The notes: generated by a model not told the origin, from the sequence alone. A stretch of DNA of 64,000 bases from Catenulispora sp. EB89 (GCF_041261445.1 NZ_JBGCCU010000030.1:1-64000), one strand, 5' to 3'. Shown: positions 16,955 to 26,292, counted from the stretch's first letter. Numbers and translations are program-made.

Positions 16955-18274
16955 TCACACCATCCGCTTCGGCTGCCCCGTGGTCTCCAGCACGTTCATC
17001 CACAACTGCCCGTGCGGATCCACCACGTTCCGGCTCGCGGTCGCCAGCTCGATCGGCAGATGCACCATCCGCCCGCTCCACTGCCCGACCACCATCGCCG
17101 TGAACCCGGCCATCCCCGCGTGCGTCGCCGCCTGTGCCAGCCGCGTGCAGTAGACCGCGTCGAAGGCGTTCGCCGGCACCGACCGGATCTCGTACCCCGG
17201 GTCCACGTACCGCACCGACAGCGGCTCGTCGCCGAACGACTCGATGATCCGCTTCTTCAGCAGCGCCCCGATGTCGTTCAGCTTCGCGTTGCCCGAGGCG
17301 TCGGTCTGGTCCGAGGCCGGGAAGTGCTCCTGGCCCGCGCCCTCGGCGACCACGACCACCGCGTGCCCCTGCTGCTCGACCTTCTTCTTCAGCCGGGACA
17401 GGAAGACGTTCACGTCGAACGGGACCTCGGGGATCAGCGTGAAGTCCACGGCGTGGCTGGCCAGCGTCGAGTAGCAGGCGATGAACCCGCTGTGCCGCCC
17501 CATCAGCTTCACCAGGCCGACGCCGTTCTCCGTCGAGGAGGCCTCTATGTGCGCCGCGCGGATGGACTTCGAGGCCTGCTCGAACGCCGTGTGGAAGCCG
17601 AAGGAGCGGTCGATCCAGGGGATGTCGTTGTCGATGGTCTTCGGGATCCCGACCACCGCGATGCGCTCGCCCCGGGCCCGCGCCTCGTCGGCCAGCTTCT
17701 CCGCGCCGCGCAGCGTGCCGTCGCCGCCGATGACGAACAGGATGTTGACGCCGAGCCGCACCATCGTGTCCACCGCGACCACCGGGTCCTGGTTGCCGCG
17801 GGAGGTGCCCAGGATCGTGCCGCCGCGGTTCTGGATGTCGGCGACGGCCTGCTCGGTGAGCACCATCGGCTCCGAGCCGTCGGCGAGGCCCTTGAAGCCG
17901 TTGCGGAAGCCCAGGACGCGCTTGACGCCGTAGGCCCGCCCCAGGTGCAGCACCAGGCCGCGGATCACGTTGTTCAGCCCCGGGCACAGCCCGCCGCAGG
18001 TGACGATGGCGGCGGTGACCTCGGACGGCTCGAAGAACAGCTTCCGGCGCGGTCCGCCGGGGTTGAAGGCCGGCAGCCCGGCCACGTCCACGTCGCGCTT
18101 GTTCGCTATGCCCTGGACCACGTCGAGCAGGACCCGGTCGGTCTCGGTGACGTAGTGCCACGTCTCCTCGCGCTCGCCGAGCAGGTCGGCCAGCGGCGTG
18201 TCGACGGTGCGCTCACCCAGGCGCGTGATGGCCAGATCATCGGAGGTGATGGTGAGAAGATCGGCCGTGTTCAT
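16955..18274 (-). CDS. ATP-dependent 6-phosphofructokinase
   Basis: A 439-residue phosphofructokinase of the long, plant-like group, distinct from the 320-residue PfkA. It phosphorylates fructose-6-phosphate to fructose-1,6-bisphosphate. The nucleotide-binding motif GGDGT (residues 183-187) has Gly where pyrophosphate-dependent enzymes have Asp, favouring ATP as donor. CGGLCPGLNNVIRG (93-106) and the catalytic PKTIDNDIPW (211-220) are intact. MGRHSGF follows. ATG 18274 is the start. It is monocistronic by context and divergent from an ABC export operon; its 3' end meets element A. Confidence 0.93.
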   Translation of the reverse strand: MNTADLLTITSDDLAITRLGERTVDTPLADLLGEREETWHYVTETDRVLLDVVQGIANKRDVDVAGLPAFNPGGPRRKLFFEPSEVTAAIVTCGGLCPGLNNVIRGLVLHLGRAYGVKRVLGFRNGFKGLADGSEPMVLTEQAVADIQNRGGTILGTSRGNQDPVVAVDTMVRLGVNILFVIGGDGTLRGAEKLADEARARGERIAVVGIPKTIDNDIPWIDRSFGFHTAFEQASKSIRAAHIEASSTENGVGLVKLMGRHSGFIACYSTLASHAVDFTLIPEVPFDVNVFLSRLKKKVEQQGHAVVVVAEGAGQEHFPASDQTDASGNAKLNDIGALLKKRIIESFGDEPLSVRYVDPGYEIRSVPANAFDAVYCTRLAQAATHAGMAGFTAMVVGQWSGRMVHLPIELATASRNVVDPHGQLWMNVLETTGQPKRMV

Positions 18275-18482
18275 GGTTTCACGCTAACAAGATTCACTGG
18301 ATTCGCCGCGGCCGGTCCACCATCCGGCCCGGGCGTTACGCGCCGCCCCGCCGCCGCTCCCAGGAGTAGACGTCAGAGCCCGGGACTACTCCCGGCGGGC
18401 TACGCCGTCATCCTTGCGGGCTACGGGCAACGGCGACTTCAAGCTGAAGCGCTCGGCCCCCGTTCCTCTCTACCTTGGAACC

Positions 18483-19754
18483 ATGACCACAGCCACGAGA
18501 TCGACGGCCAGCCCGGCCGTCCCGGCAGCCTCCGCCGCCGTGATCGAGGCGTCCGGCCTCACCAAGCGCTACAACGGCGCGGCCCGGGGGGCGGTGACCG
18601 CGCTGGACGGGCTGACGCTGTCCGTCCCGGCCGGCGTCATCGGCCTGGTCGGGGCGAACGGGGCGGGCAAGTCGACACTGATCAAGATCCTCCTGGGCCT
18701 GCTGCACCCGTCCTCCGGCACCGCCGCGGTGCTCGGCTACGACGTGGTCGACCAGGCCGAGCGCATCAGGACCCTGGTCGGCTACATGCCCGAGCACGAC
18801 TGCCTGCCCCCGGACGTGACCGCCACCGAGTTCGTCACGCACATGGGCCGCATGGGCGGCCTGCCGCCGACCGCGGCCAAGGAGCGCGCCGCCGAGTCGC
18901 TGCGCCACGTGGGCCTGCACGAGGAGCGCTACCGCCTGATCGGCACCTATTCCACGGGCATGAAGCAGCGCGTGAAGCTGGCCCAGGCCCTGGTCGGCGA
19001 CCCGCGCCTGCTCCTGCTGGACGAGCCCACCAACGGCCTGGACCCGGCCGGCCGCGAGGCGATGCTGGACCTCATCGAGCGCATCGGCGCCGAGTTCGGC
19101 ATCTCCATCCTGGTCGCCTCGCACCTGCTCGGCGAGATCGAGCAGATCTGCGACTCGCTGGTCGCGATCGAGTCCGGCAAGCTCCTCCGAGCCGCCTCCA
19201 TGTCGGCCTTCACCAAGGCCAGCGCGGTCCTGGCGGTCGAGGTCGACGAGGGTGCGGCCCGCCTTGCTGCCGCCCTGAAGAGCGCCGGCCTGGCCCCCCG
19301 CCGCGACGGCCGCGCCCTGCTGGTCCGCCTCGGCGGCACCGAGGAGGAGTCCGACCAGGTCTACGACGCCATCCGCGACGCGGTGGCCGACCTCGGCCTG
19401 CCGCTGAACCGGCTGGAGCGGCGCCGGCACCGGGTCGAGGAGCTGTTCGCGGACGAGGACTTCGACGATCTCGAGGATCTGGACGACCTGGCCGACGACG
19501 ACAGTGCCGGCGCCGATTCCGCCGCTGGCACCGTGACCGCCACCAGCACCGCGACCTCGCCGGCAGCAGCCGAGCCCGATGCCGCAGTCCGCGAGCCGGC
19601 TGATTCTCCGGCGCCCGCCGCGCCCGCTGCCGGCATCTCGGCCCCGGCCGCCGAGCCGGCCGCCCCCGCCGCCCAAGCCCCCGCCCGAGCCGAAGCCGAA
19701 GCTCACGCCGAAGCCCCAGCCGAAGCCGCCGAGAGCGAGACCGACCATGAGTAG
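18483..19754 (+). CDS. ABC transporter ATP-binding protein with acidic/Ala-Pro tail
   Basis: A 423-residue ABC ATPase: Walker A GANGAGKST (57-65), signature YSTGMKQRVKLAQAL, Walker B LLLLDEPTNGLDP, H-loop VASHLL. The first 330 residues are a standard exporter-type ATPase. The last 90 are unusual: an acidic patch (ADEDFDDLEDLDDLADDD) and a long Ala/Pro/Glu low-complexity tail ending near ETDHE. The gene overlaps the following permease by 8 bp, so they are translationally coupled. With the next three genes it forms an ATPase-permease-ATPase-permease operon. Substrate unknown. ATG 18483 is chosen; the frame is open to 18414. Confidence 0.92.
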   Translation: MTTATRSTASPAVPAASAAVIEASGLTKRYNGAARGAVTALDGLTLSVPAGVIGLVGANGAGKSTLIKILLGLLHPSSGTAAVLGYDVVDQAERIRTLVGYMPEHDCLPPDVTATEFVTHMGRMGGLPPTAAKERAAESLRHVGLHEERYRLIGTYSTGMKQRVKLAQALVGDPRLLLLDEPTNGLDPAGREAMLDLIERIGAEFGISILVASHLLGEIEQICDSLVAIESGKLLRAASMSAFTKASAVLAVEVDEGAARLAAALKSAGLAPRRDGRALLVRLGGTEEESDQVYDAIRDAVADLGLPLNRLERRRHRVEELFADEDFDDLEDLDDLADDDSAGADSAAGTVTATSTATSPAAAEPDAAVREPADSPAPAAPAAGISAPAAEPAAPAAQAPARAEAEAHAEAPAEAAESETDHE

Positions 19755-20715
19755 CGACACCGCCACCGCAGGCGCCGTCTCACCCTCCGGCGTCATCCAC
19801 GACATCGGCTACCGCACCTACACCGGCGACCGTGTCGGCCGCCTGGGTATCGTCCGGGCCCTCTACTGGCACAGCCTCCGCAGCGCCTGGGGCCTGGGCC
19901 GCGGCCCGCGGGCCAAGGTCGTCCCCTTCCTGGCCCTGGCCATCATGTGCCTGCCGGCCATCGCGAACGCCTTCGCGGTCTCCCGCACCGGCGTCCACGC
20001 CATCGCCTACGACGAGTACATGTACAGCTTCCAGCTCGTCCTGGTCCTGTACCTGGCGGCGGTGACCCCGGAGCTGATCTCCCGCGACATCCGCAACCGC
20101 ACCCTGCCGCTGTACTTCTCCCGGCCGCTGCGCCGCACCGACTATCCGATCGCCAAGGTCAGCGCCCTGATCACCGCGATGCTGGTGCTCACCGCGGTCC
20201 CGGAGATCCTGCTCTACGTCGGCACCATCGGCTCGCTGCACGGCGGCTCGGCCGTCTGGCACGAGACCCGCGCCTTCATCCCCGGCCTGGAGCTGGCCCT
20301 GCTGTACTCCGTCGTGTTCAGCGTCCTGGCCGCGGTCCTGTCCTGCTACACCGGCCGCCGCGCCTTCGCCACCGGCGCCGTCGCGGTGTTCTTCTTCGGC
20401 ACCTACGTCATCTCCTCGGCGATGGTGCGGCTGACCGGCTACCGCCCGCACTATGTGCACGACGCCAGCACGGACGGCGGCGGCTACTTCGTGAAGCCGA
20501 CCTCGCCGGGCAGCGGCCCGAAGATCTCCGGGCTGCTCAACCCCGCGAACCTGTTGGAAGGCCTCAAGGAATGGGTGGTGGGCCGTTCTCCGAAGAACGC
20601 CGACGTGCCCTACCCGGGCAGTTTCGGAATCGTGTACCTGGCCGTGGTCGTGGTGCTGTGCGCGCTGGCCGCCCTCCTCCTGATTCGCCGCTACCAGAAG
20701 GCGAGCCTGCTGTGA
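19747..20715 (+). CDS. ABC transporter permease
   Basis: A 322-residue membrane protein of the ABC-2 type export permeases, with six or so hydrophobic helices (for example VVPFLALAIMCLPAIANAFA, LALLYSVVFSVLAAVLS, IVYLAVVVVLCALAALLL) and the cytoplasmic motif ISRDIRNRTLPLYFSRPLRR seen in permeases of this group. It overlaps the upstream ATPase by 8 bp and the downstream ATPase by 4 bp. It should form the channel for one or both ATPases of the operon. Confidence 0.88.
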   Translation: MSSDTATAGAVSPSGVIHDIGYRTYTGDRVGRLGIVRALYWHSLRSAWGLGRGPRAKVVPFLALAIMCLPAIANAFAVSRTGVHAIAYDEYMYSFQLVLVLYLAAVTPELISRDIRNRTLPLYFSRPLRRTDYPIAKVSALITAMLVLTAVPEILLYVGTIGSLHGGSAVWHETRAFIPGLELALLYSVVFSVLAAVLSCYTGRRAFATGAVAVFFFGTYVISSAMVRLTGYRPHYVHDASTDGGGYFVKPTSPGSGPKISGLLNPANLLEGLKEWVVGRSPKNADVPYPGSFGIVYLAVVVVLCALAALLLIRRYQKASLL

Positions 20716-21695
20716 CCATCGACGAGATCCCCGGGCAGCGCGAAGCCGCCGCCCCGGTCCCGACCCGCCCCGGCGGCCCGGCCGAGATCGTGCTGGACAA
20801 CGTGACCCACTGGTACGGCAACGTGGTCGCGGTCAACGACATCACGATGACCATCGGCCCCGGCGTCACCGGCCTGCTCGGCCCGAACGGCGCCGGCAAG
20901 TCCACGCTGCTGCACCTGGTCTCCGGCTTCCTGTCGCCCTCGCGCGGCACGGTCACCGTGGCCGGGCGGACCGCCTGGCACAACCCCGGCATCTACAAGG
21001 TGATCGGCCTGGTGCCCGAGCGCGACTCGGTCTACGCCTTCCTGACCGGCCGGCAGTTCGTCTCGGCGACCGCCAAGCTGCACAAGCTGAGCGACGTCGA
21101 GGGCGCCACGGCCCGCGCCCTGCGCATGGTCGAGATGGACACCGAGGCCGCCGACCGCCGCATCGACACCTACTCCAAGGGCATGCGGCAGCGCATCAAG
21201 GTCGCCGCCGCGCTGGTGCACGAGCCGGGAGTGCTGCTGCTGGACGAGCCGTTCAACGGCATGGACCCGCGCCAGCGCATGCACATGATGGACCTGCTGC
21301 ACCGTCTCGGCGACGCCGGCCACACCATCGTGTTCTCCTCGCACATCCTGGAGGAGGTCGAGCGGCTGTCCGGCACGGTCCAGGTGATCGTGGCCGGCCG
21401 GCTGGCCGCCTCCGGCGACTACCGCACCATCCGCAGGCTGATGACCAGCCGCCCGCACGTGTTCCAGGTCGCCTCCAGCGACGACCGGGCCCTGGCCGCG
21501 GCGCTGATCGGCCGGCAGTCCGTGAACGGCGTGGAGCTGAACCCCTCCGGGGGCCTGGAGGTGCGGGCCGGGGACTACGGCGCGTTCAGCCGGGAGCTGG
21601 CGGCGGTGGCGCGCGAGCACGGCGTGCGGCTGCGCACCGTACAGCCCACCGACGAGTCGCTGGAGTCCGTGTTCACCTATCTGGTGGCGTCGTAA
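20712..21695 (+). CDS. ABC transporter ATP-binding protein
   Basis: A 327-residue ABC ATPase. Motifs: GPNGAGKST (Walker A), YSKGMRQRIKVAAAL (signature), VLLLDEPFNGMDP (Walker B), FSSHILEEVE (H-loop). A C-terminal domain (about 240-327) ending PTDESLESVFTYLVAS is typical of exporter ATPases paired with ABC-2 permeases. It starts with GTG at 20712, which overlaps the TGA of the permease as GTGA. It lacks the long low-complexity tail of the first ATPase, so the two are not simple duplicates. Confidence 0.93.
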   Translation: MTIDEIPGQREAAAPVPTRPGGPAEIVLDNVTHWYGNVVAVNDITMTIGPGVTGLLGPNGAGKSTLLHLVSGFLSPSRGTVTVAGRTAWHNPGIYKVIGLVPERDSVYAFLTGRQFVSATAKLHKLSDVEGATARALRMVEMDTEAADRRIDTYSKGMRQRIKVAAALVHEPGVLLLDEPFNGMDPRQRMHMMDLLHRLGDAGHTIVFSSHILEEVERLSGTVQVIVAGRLAASGDYRTIRRLMTSRPHVFQVASSDDRALAAALIGRQSVNGVELNPSGGLEVRAGDYGAFSRELAAVAREHGVRLRTVQPTDESLESVFTYLVAS

Positions 21696-21708
21696 GGAGC
21701 TGGCACGG

Positions 21709-22503
21709 ATGTCAACCGTCTTCAACCCCACGATCGCCGCCATCACGCTGCGCGGCCTGCTGGGCCGGCGCCGCTCGCTGCTGATCGCGCTGCCCCCGGC
21801 GCTGCTGCTGGCCCTGACCATCGGGCTGCGCGCCGCCACCAACATCAACAGCTCGCACGACTTCGCCTGGCCCGGAGTGGTCCTCGGACAGATCGGCCTG
21901 GTCACGCTGCTGCCGCTGACCGCGATGATCATCGGCACCTCGGTGCTGGGCACCGAGGTCGACGACGCCTCGATCCTGCACCTGCTGGCCACCCCGGTCA
22001 GCCGGGCCACGGTGATGTTCACCAAGTGGATCGTGGCCTCCGGCGCGACCCTGGTGTTCGCCGTGGTGCCGATCGCCGCGGCCGCCTTCATCGGCACTTC
22101 CAGCTACGTCGACAACCCCGGCCCGCTGGACATGACGTTCACGCCGATCAAGGGCGACATCACCGAGGCGATCGGCGTGATCGTCGCCGCCGCCGTCGGG
22201 GCCGTCGTCTACAGCGCGTTCTTCCTGTTCCTGTCGGTGGTGACCAAGCGCTCGGTGGCCGTCACCCTGATCTACATCCTGGTCTGGGAGAACCTGCTCA
22301 CCCGCTTCGTCAGCGGTCTGCGCCTGCTGTCCATCGGGCAGTACGAACTGGGCCTGGCCGACAAGATCGGGCACCTGCCGAACCTCAGCGCCAACCTGTC
22401 GTTCGGCACCTCGGTGATCATGTCGGTGGTGTTCGTCGTCGTGGCCCTGGGCTACGGCACGCGCCGGCTGCAGTCGTTCCGGGTGTCCGGGGACGCGGCG
22501 TGA
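21709..22503 (+). CDS. ABC transporter permease
   Basis: A 264-residue ABC-2 type permease with about six transmembrane helices (RSLLIALPPALLLALTIGLR, VLGQIGLVTLLPLTAMIIGT, IGVIVAAAVGAVVYSAFFLF and others). The motif LGTEVDDASILHLLATPVSR matches the cytoplasmic coupling region of related permeases. It is 13 bp after the second ATPase, with AAGGAG upstream of ATG 21709. It is the last gene of the four-gene export operon. The substrate could be a lipid, peptide or antibiotic; nothing in the cluster decides. Confidence 0.88.
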   Translation: MSTVFNPTIAAITLRGLLGRRRSLLIALPPALLLALTIGLRAATNINSSHDFAWPGVVLGQIGLVTLLPLTAMIIGTSVLGTEVDDASILHLLATPVSRATVMFTKWIVASGATLVFAVVPIAAAAFIGTSSYVDNPGPLDMTFTPIKGDITEAIGVIVAAAVGAVVYSAFFLFLSVVTKRSVAVTLIYILVWENLLTRFVSGLRLLSIGQYELGLADKIGHLPNLSANLSFGTSVIMSVVFVVVALGYGTRRLQSFRVSGDAA

Positions 22504-22581
22504 TGACCGGGACTGTAAAGGGTTCTGCAAGGTTCTGACCGGCCGCATCGCAGAACATTCATCCGGGAATAGGCTCCGCGC

Positions 22582-23421
22582 ATGGAAAGCGTGCGTCGCG
22601 AGCCTGTTCCCGCTTTACGCGGCCTCGTGCACCACTACCACGGCTTCAATTTCCCCGACGTCGCCGACCGCGCGCGCCTGGAGATCCCCTCCGGAGCGGC
22701 GACGCTCGTCATCGCCTTCGCCGAACCGATTCGCATCGGCCTGGCCTCCGACGGCGAGTCCGAGGTCTTCCGCCGGGCCTCGTTCCTGTCCGCCGGCCGC
22801 GCGGTGGCGGCGATCGGCCGGCACCGCGGACACATCGCCGGCATCGAGGTGACCCTCAGCCATACCGCGGCGCACCACATCCTCGGCCTGCGCATGGCCG
22901 AGCTGGCGAGGGGCTTCCCGAGGCTCGGCGAAGTACTGGGCCGCGAGGGCGACCTGCTCGTGGAGCAGCTGGCCGGGCTGCCGACCTGGGCGGCGCGCTT
23001 CGCCCGGCTCGACGCGTACCTGACCCGGCGTGCGGCCGACTCCCGGATCCTGCCGGCCTGGCAGGTGACGCGCGCGACCCGGCTGGTGGCGGCCGGCTGG
23101 CCGCTGCGCGAGATCCAGCGCGACGTCGGCTGGGGCGACCGCCACCTGCGCTCGCGGTTCCTGGAACAGGTCGGGATGTCGCCGAAGGCGATGGCGCGGG
23201 TGCTGCGCTTACAGACCGCGCTGCGCGCGCACCTGGACGGCCGAAGCTGGTCGCAGGCCGCCGCGCTGGCCCGCTACCACGACCAGGCGCACCTCGGGCA
23301 CGACGTCAAAGCCATCACCGGGCTGACGCCGGGGCGGTTGGCGGAGCTGCGGCGCGGCGCCCCACCCGGCTCCGCGCTCGACCGGCTCCCCGGACGGGTG
23401 ACCAGCGTGCTGCTGGGCTGA
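22582..23421 (+). CDS. AraC-family transcriptional regulator
   Basis: A 279-residue regulator. The C-terminal half has the two-HTH AraC/XylS arrangement: WPLREIQRDVGWGDRHLRSRFLEQVGMSPKAMARVLRLQ, then LARYHDQAHLGHDVKAITGLTPGRLAELR. The N-terminal half (RGLVHHYHGFNFPDVADRAR, IPSGAATLVIAF) resembles the ligand-sensing domain of AraC proteins that start with a short hydrophobic sensor barrel. The effector is unknown. It stands 78 bp after the ABC operon on the same strand and may have its own promoter. Confidence 0.85.
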   Translation: MESVRREPVPALRGLVHHYHGFNFPDVADRARLEIPSGAATLVIAFAEPIRIGLASDGESEVFRRASFLSAGRAVAAIGRHRGHIAGIEVTLSHTAAHHILGLRMAELARGFPRLGEVLGREGDLLVEQLAGLPTWAARFARLDAYLTRRAADSRILPAWQVTRATRLVAAGWPLREIQRDVGWGDRHLRSRFLEQVGMSPKAMARVLRLQTALRAHLDGRSWSQAAALARYHDQAHLGHDVKAITGLTPGRLAELRRGAPPGSALDRLPGRVTSVLLG

Positions 23422-23749
23422 GCCGGCCGCAGCGCTTTCGCACCGGCCGTGTCCACCCCCGGCCGGCACCCTGCGGCCGTCGAGCACGCTGAACCGAACC
23501 GAACCCGTCGGGCGAGCCCCTCCGGCTCTTCCCACCGCCCCGGCGGCCCACGTCCCGGCGATACCGGGGCCGCCCAGCCCGGCCGGCCCCGCTACCGTCC
23601 CCCCGCTCCGGGAGGGCCGGGCGTGATCGTCAGAATGGCCTCCGCTCTCGCCCCGTGTCTTGTAGAAAACGGAGAACTCCAGCTCACCGGTTCCAACCGA
23701 TCGGCCCGACGCGGCATTGAGTACTGGTGAGTCGTCAACGGGAGGGTGG
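23422..23749 (+). promoter_or_regulatory. Gene-free spacer upstream of the sigma factor gene
   Basis: 328 bp with no supported gene. It is C-rich and holds short GC-rich inverted repeats such as GGCCGG/CCGGCC. The last 110 bp before ATG 23750 are less GC-rich (TTGTAGAAAACGGAGAAC at about 23660) and should hold the promoter of the sigma-factor operon, but I cannot fix the boxes. GGGAGGGTGG (23740-23749) is the ribosome binding site. Confidence 0.4.
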
Positions 23750-24253
23750 ATGAGTGACGAGGAGGACTTCCGGCAGTTCGCCGCGAGCCGCCAGAAGCAG
23801 CTGCTGCGCACCGCGTATCTGCTGTGCGGGGACTGGCACGGGGCCGAGGACCTGGTGCAGACCGCCTTCGGGCACCTGTACCGGTCCTGGCGCCGGATGG
23901 GACGCGTCGAGCATCCGGACGCCTACGCCAAACAGGTCCTGTACCGCTGCCACCTGTCGGCCAACCGCAAGAAGCGGTTCGCGACGGTGCCGATCGAATC
24001 GGTACCGGAGCCGGCCGCCTCCGGCGACGGCTTCGGCGACGGCAGCACCAGCGTCCTGATGGAGGCGCTCGCCGGGCTGCCGCCCAAGTCCCGGGCGGTG
24101 GTGGTGCTGCGGTTCTGGGAGGACTACTCGGTCGCGCAGACCGCCGACGCCCTCGGCATCTCGGAGGGGACGGTGAAGAGCCAGACCGCGCGCGCCCTGG
24201 CGACCCTGCGGACCCGGATCGGCGACTCGCTCAGCGACATCCGTCGAGACTGA
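23750..24253 (+). CDS. SigE-family ECF RNA polymerase sigma factor
   Basis: A 167-residue ECF sigma factor. Region 2 (about 10-80): FAASRQKQLLRTAYLLCGDWHGAEDLVQTAFGHLYRSW. Region 4 (about 110-160): LPPKSRAVVVLRFWEDYSVAQTADALGISEGTVKSQTARAL. The wording LLCGDWHGAEDLVQTAF and its short length fit the actinobacterial SigE-like (ECF41/SigE70 type) proteins. ATG 23750 follows a strong GGGAGGGTGG. The next gene, 14 bp downstream, encodes a membrane protein in the usual place of an anti-sigma factor. Confidence 0.92.
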   Translation: MSDEEDFRQFAASRQKQLLRTAYLLCGDWHGAEDLVQTAFGHLYRSWRRMGRVEHPDAYAKQVLYRCHLSANRKKRFATVPIESVPEPAASGDGFGDGSTSVLMEALAGLPPKSRAVVVLRFWEDYSVAQTADALGISEGTVKSQTARALATLRTRIGDSLSDIRRD

Positions 24254-24267
24254 CGAAGGAGGAACAC

Positions 24268-25215
24268 ATGACGGATCACGAAGCGGAGAACATCAGGACC
24301 CTGTTCCGCGAGGCCGACCTGGAGCACGTGCCAGCCTCGCGCGACCTGATCGGCCCCGCGGTCGCCTGGGGGGACGGCCGGCGCCGCCGCGACCGCTGGA
24401 CGGCGGCCGGCGTGACCGGTGCGGTGGCCGCGGTGGCGGTCGCCGGGGTCGTGGCGCTGCGTCCCGGCCACGGCGCCGGGTCCGACGCCGTCACGCCGGG
24501 CGTCTCGGCGTCGACACAGAGCACGGCGAAGCCGCACACGGCGCAGCCGACGGCGCCGCCGACCCCGACGCTGCCCAAGCTGACGGGGACCATCGTCCAG
24601 CAGGAACAGGAGGTGCTGGACGCGTTGAAGCCCTACCTCCCGACGGGAGACCACATCGCCTGCCAGACCGCCGACCAGCCGGCGGGGTTCTGCACCACGT
24701 TGACGTTCACGAGCTCGACCGGCGGCACCAGCATCGTTCAGGTGCTGCCCGGCGATCACTTCATCCAAGCGGCCCCGGTCGACACGAAGTACATCCACCA
24801 GCACCCGGCGACCGCGGCGATCCCCCTGGTCTCCGGGACGAAGGAGGTGTCGGGCGGAACCGTCCGGATCCAGTCGACCGACATCGAGGCGCGGGACAGC
24901 ATCCAGGACACGGCGGCGCTGACCGATCCCTCGGCGCTGTCCTTCCACTCGGCACAGTATGTGTTCGCCCCGCCGGGCTCGGGCACTTCGTGGACCATCG
25001 AGCTGGACGAGCTGGTCAGAGAGCTGCCCTGGAAGGGCAGCTCCGGGGTCACCGATGAGCACGGCGTCTTCGGCTTCAATCCGAGCGGTCCGGTGTTGAG
25101 CCCGGAGCAGTTCGCGGCTCTCGTGTCGGCGCCGATCTTCCCCGCTGTCATGCAGCAGTTGGGGAACCTGCGGACCCAGATGGAGCAGAACCAGACGCAG
25201 AGCCAGAGCAAGTAG
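24268..25215 (+). CDS. Single-pass membrane protein, putative sigma-factor partner
   Basis: A 315-residue protein with a cytoplasmic N terminus of about 50 residues (MTDHEAENIRTLFREADLEH), one transmembrane helix near residues 48-65 (TGAVAAVAVAGVVAL), a Thr/Pro-rich linker and a soluble extracytoplasmic domain of about 200 residues. There is no zinc-binding anti-sigma HXXXCXXC motif. Position and topology suggest an anti-sigma or regulatory partner for the sigma factor 14 bp upstream, which is inference. The C-terminal tail is Gln-rich. AAGGAGGAA precedes ATG 24268. Confidence 0.75.
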   Translation: MTDHEAENIRTLFREADLEHVPASRDLIGPAVAWGDGRRRRDRWTAAGVTGAVAAVAVAGVVALRPGHGAGSDAVTPGVSASTQSTAKPHTAQPTAPPTPTLPKLTGTIVQQEQEVLDALKPYLPTGDHIACQTADQPAGFCTTLTFTSSTGGTSIVQVLPGDHFIQAAPVDTKYIHQHPATAAIPLVSGTKEVSGGTVRIQSTDIEARDSIQDTAALTDPSALSFHSAQYVFAPPGSGTSWTIELDELVRELPWKGSSGVTDEHGVFGFNPSGPVLSPEQFAALVSAPIFPAVMQQLGNLRTQMEQNQTQSQSK

Positions 25216-25221
25216 CGGCAC

Positions 25222-25290
25222 CGAGAGCCGGGAGCGCGGGCCGGAATGCGACTTCGACCCGCGCTTCCCTTCTTCGCTCGGGCTCTCTTC
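25222..25290. terminator. Bidirectional hairpin between convergent genes
   Basis: GAGAGCC at the left and GGCTCTC at the right enclose GGGAGCGCGGG and CCCGCGCTTCCC, making a long imperfect stem with a bulge. It separates the sigma-partner gene from coaA (stop at 25306) and probably ends both transcripts. Confidence 0.55.
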
Positions 25291-25305
25291 TGAGTTCTCT
25301 TCGCC

Positions 25306-26292
25306 TCAGGGCTTGCGCAGCCGCACCCGCTCCACCCGGTGATCAGCACCCTTGCGCAGCACCAGCCGCGCCCGGCCCCGCGTCGGCAGGATGTTGTCCA
25401 TCAGGTTCCGCTCGTTGATCGACGTCCAGATCTCCAGCGCCAGCCCGCGCGCCGCCTCGTCGGACAGCGAGGCGAACTTGTGGAAATAGGACTGCGGGTC
25501 GCTGAACGCCGTCGAGCGCAGCGCCAGGAACCGGTCGGTGTACCAGCGCTTCAGGTCCGAGCGGCGCGCGTCGAGGTAGATCGAGAAGTCCAGGAAGTCC
25601 GAGACCGCCAGCGACGTCCGGCCGTCGGCGCGGGTGCGGGCCGGCTGCAACAGGTTCAGGCCCTCGACCAGCAGGATGTCCGGCCGCTTCACGTCGACGC
25701 ACTCGTCCGCGACGATGTCGTAGACCAGGTGCGAGTACACCGGTGCCTGCACGGTCTCCTGCCCGGACTTCACCGCCGTCAAGAAGCGCAGGAACGCGCG
25801 CTGGTCGTAGGACTCCGGGAAGCCCTTGCGGCCCATCAGCCCGCGCCGCTCCAGCTCCGCGTTCGGATACAGGAAGCCGTCGGTGGTGATGAGGCCCACT
25901 TCCGGGTGCTCCGGGCTGCGGGCGAGCAGATCGCGCAGGGTGCGGGAGAACGTGGACTTGCCGACCGACACCGAGCCGGCGATGCCGATCACGAACGGCG
26001 GCGCGGTCTCCGGCGTCCACTGCCCCTGCCGGTCCCCGCCGCCGGTGCCGGAGGCGAACGCGGCGATGGTGCCGCGCAGCTCGGAGGTGGCCCGGACGTA
26101 CATGCTCAGCAGCTGCGACAGCGGCAGGTAGACGTCGCGCACCTCGTCGATGTCGGTGACGTCCAGCAGACCGCGCAGCCGCTCGATCTCCGGCTCGGTC
26201 AGCGGCAGCGGAGTCCGGTCCCGCAGAGCGGCCCACTCTTCGCGGCTGAACTCCAGGAAGGGATTGGGAGCTGGTGGCGCGGCACTGGTCAC
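25306..26292 (-). CDS. coaA: Type I pantothenate kinase
   Basis: A 328-residue P-loop kinase that phosphorylates pantothenate, the first committed step of coenzyme A synthesis. Walker A GSVSVGKST is at residues 106-114. The downstream TTDGFLYPN, KGFPESYDQRAFLRF and YSHLVYDIVADE motifs, and the C-terminal FHKFASLSDEAARGLALEIW, match E. coli-type CoaA. ATG 26292 begins MTSAAPPAPNPFLEFSREEW. It is divergent from glmS with 95 bp between the starts. Confidence 0.96.
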   Translation of the reverse strand: MTSAAPPAPNPFLEFSREEWAALRDRTPLPLTEPEIERLRGLLDVTDIDEVRDVYLPLSQLLSMYVRATSELRGTIAAFASGTGGGDRQGQWTPETAPPFVIGIAGSVSVGKSTFSRTLRDLLARSPEHPEVGLITTDGFLYPNAELERRGLMGRKGFPESYDQRAFLRFLTAVKSGQETVQAPVYSHLVYDIVADECVDVKRPDILLVEGLNLLQPARTRADGRTSLAVSDFLDFSIYLDARRSDLKRWYTDRFLALRSTAFSDPQSYFHKFASLSDEAARGLALEIWTSINERNLMDNILPTRGRARLVLRKGADHRVERVRLRKP

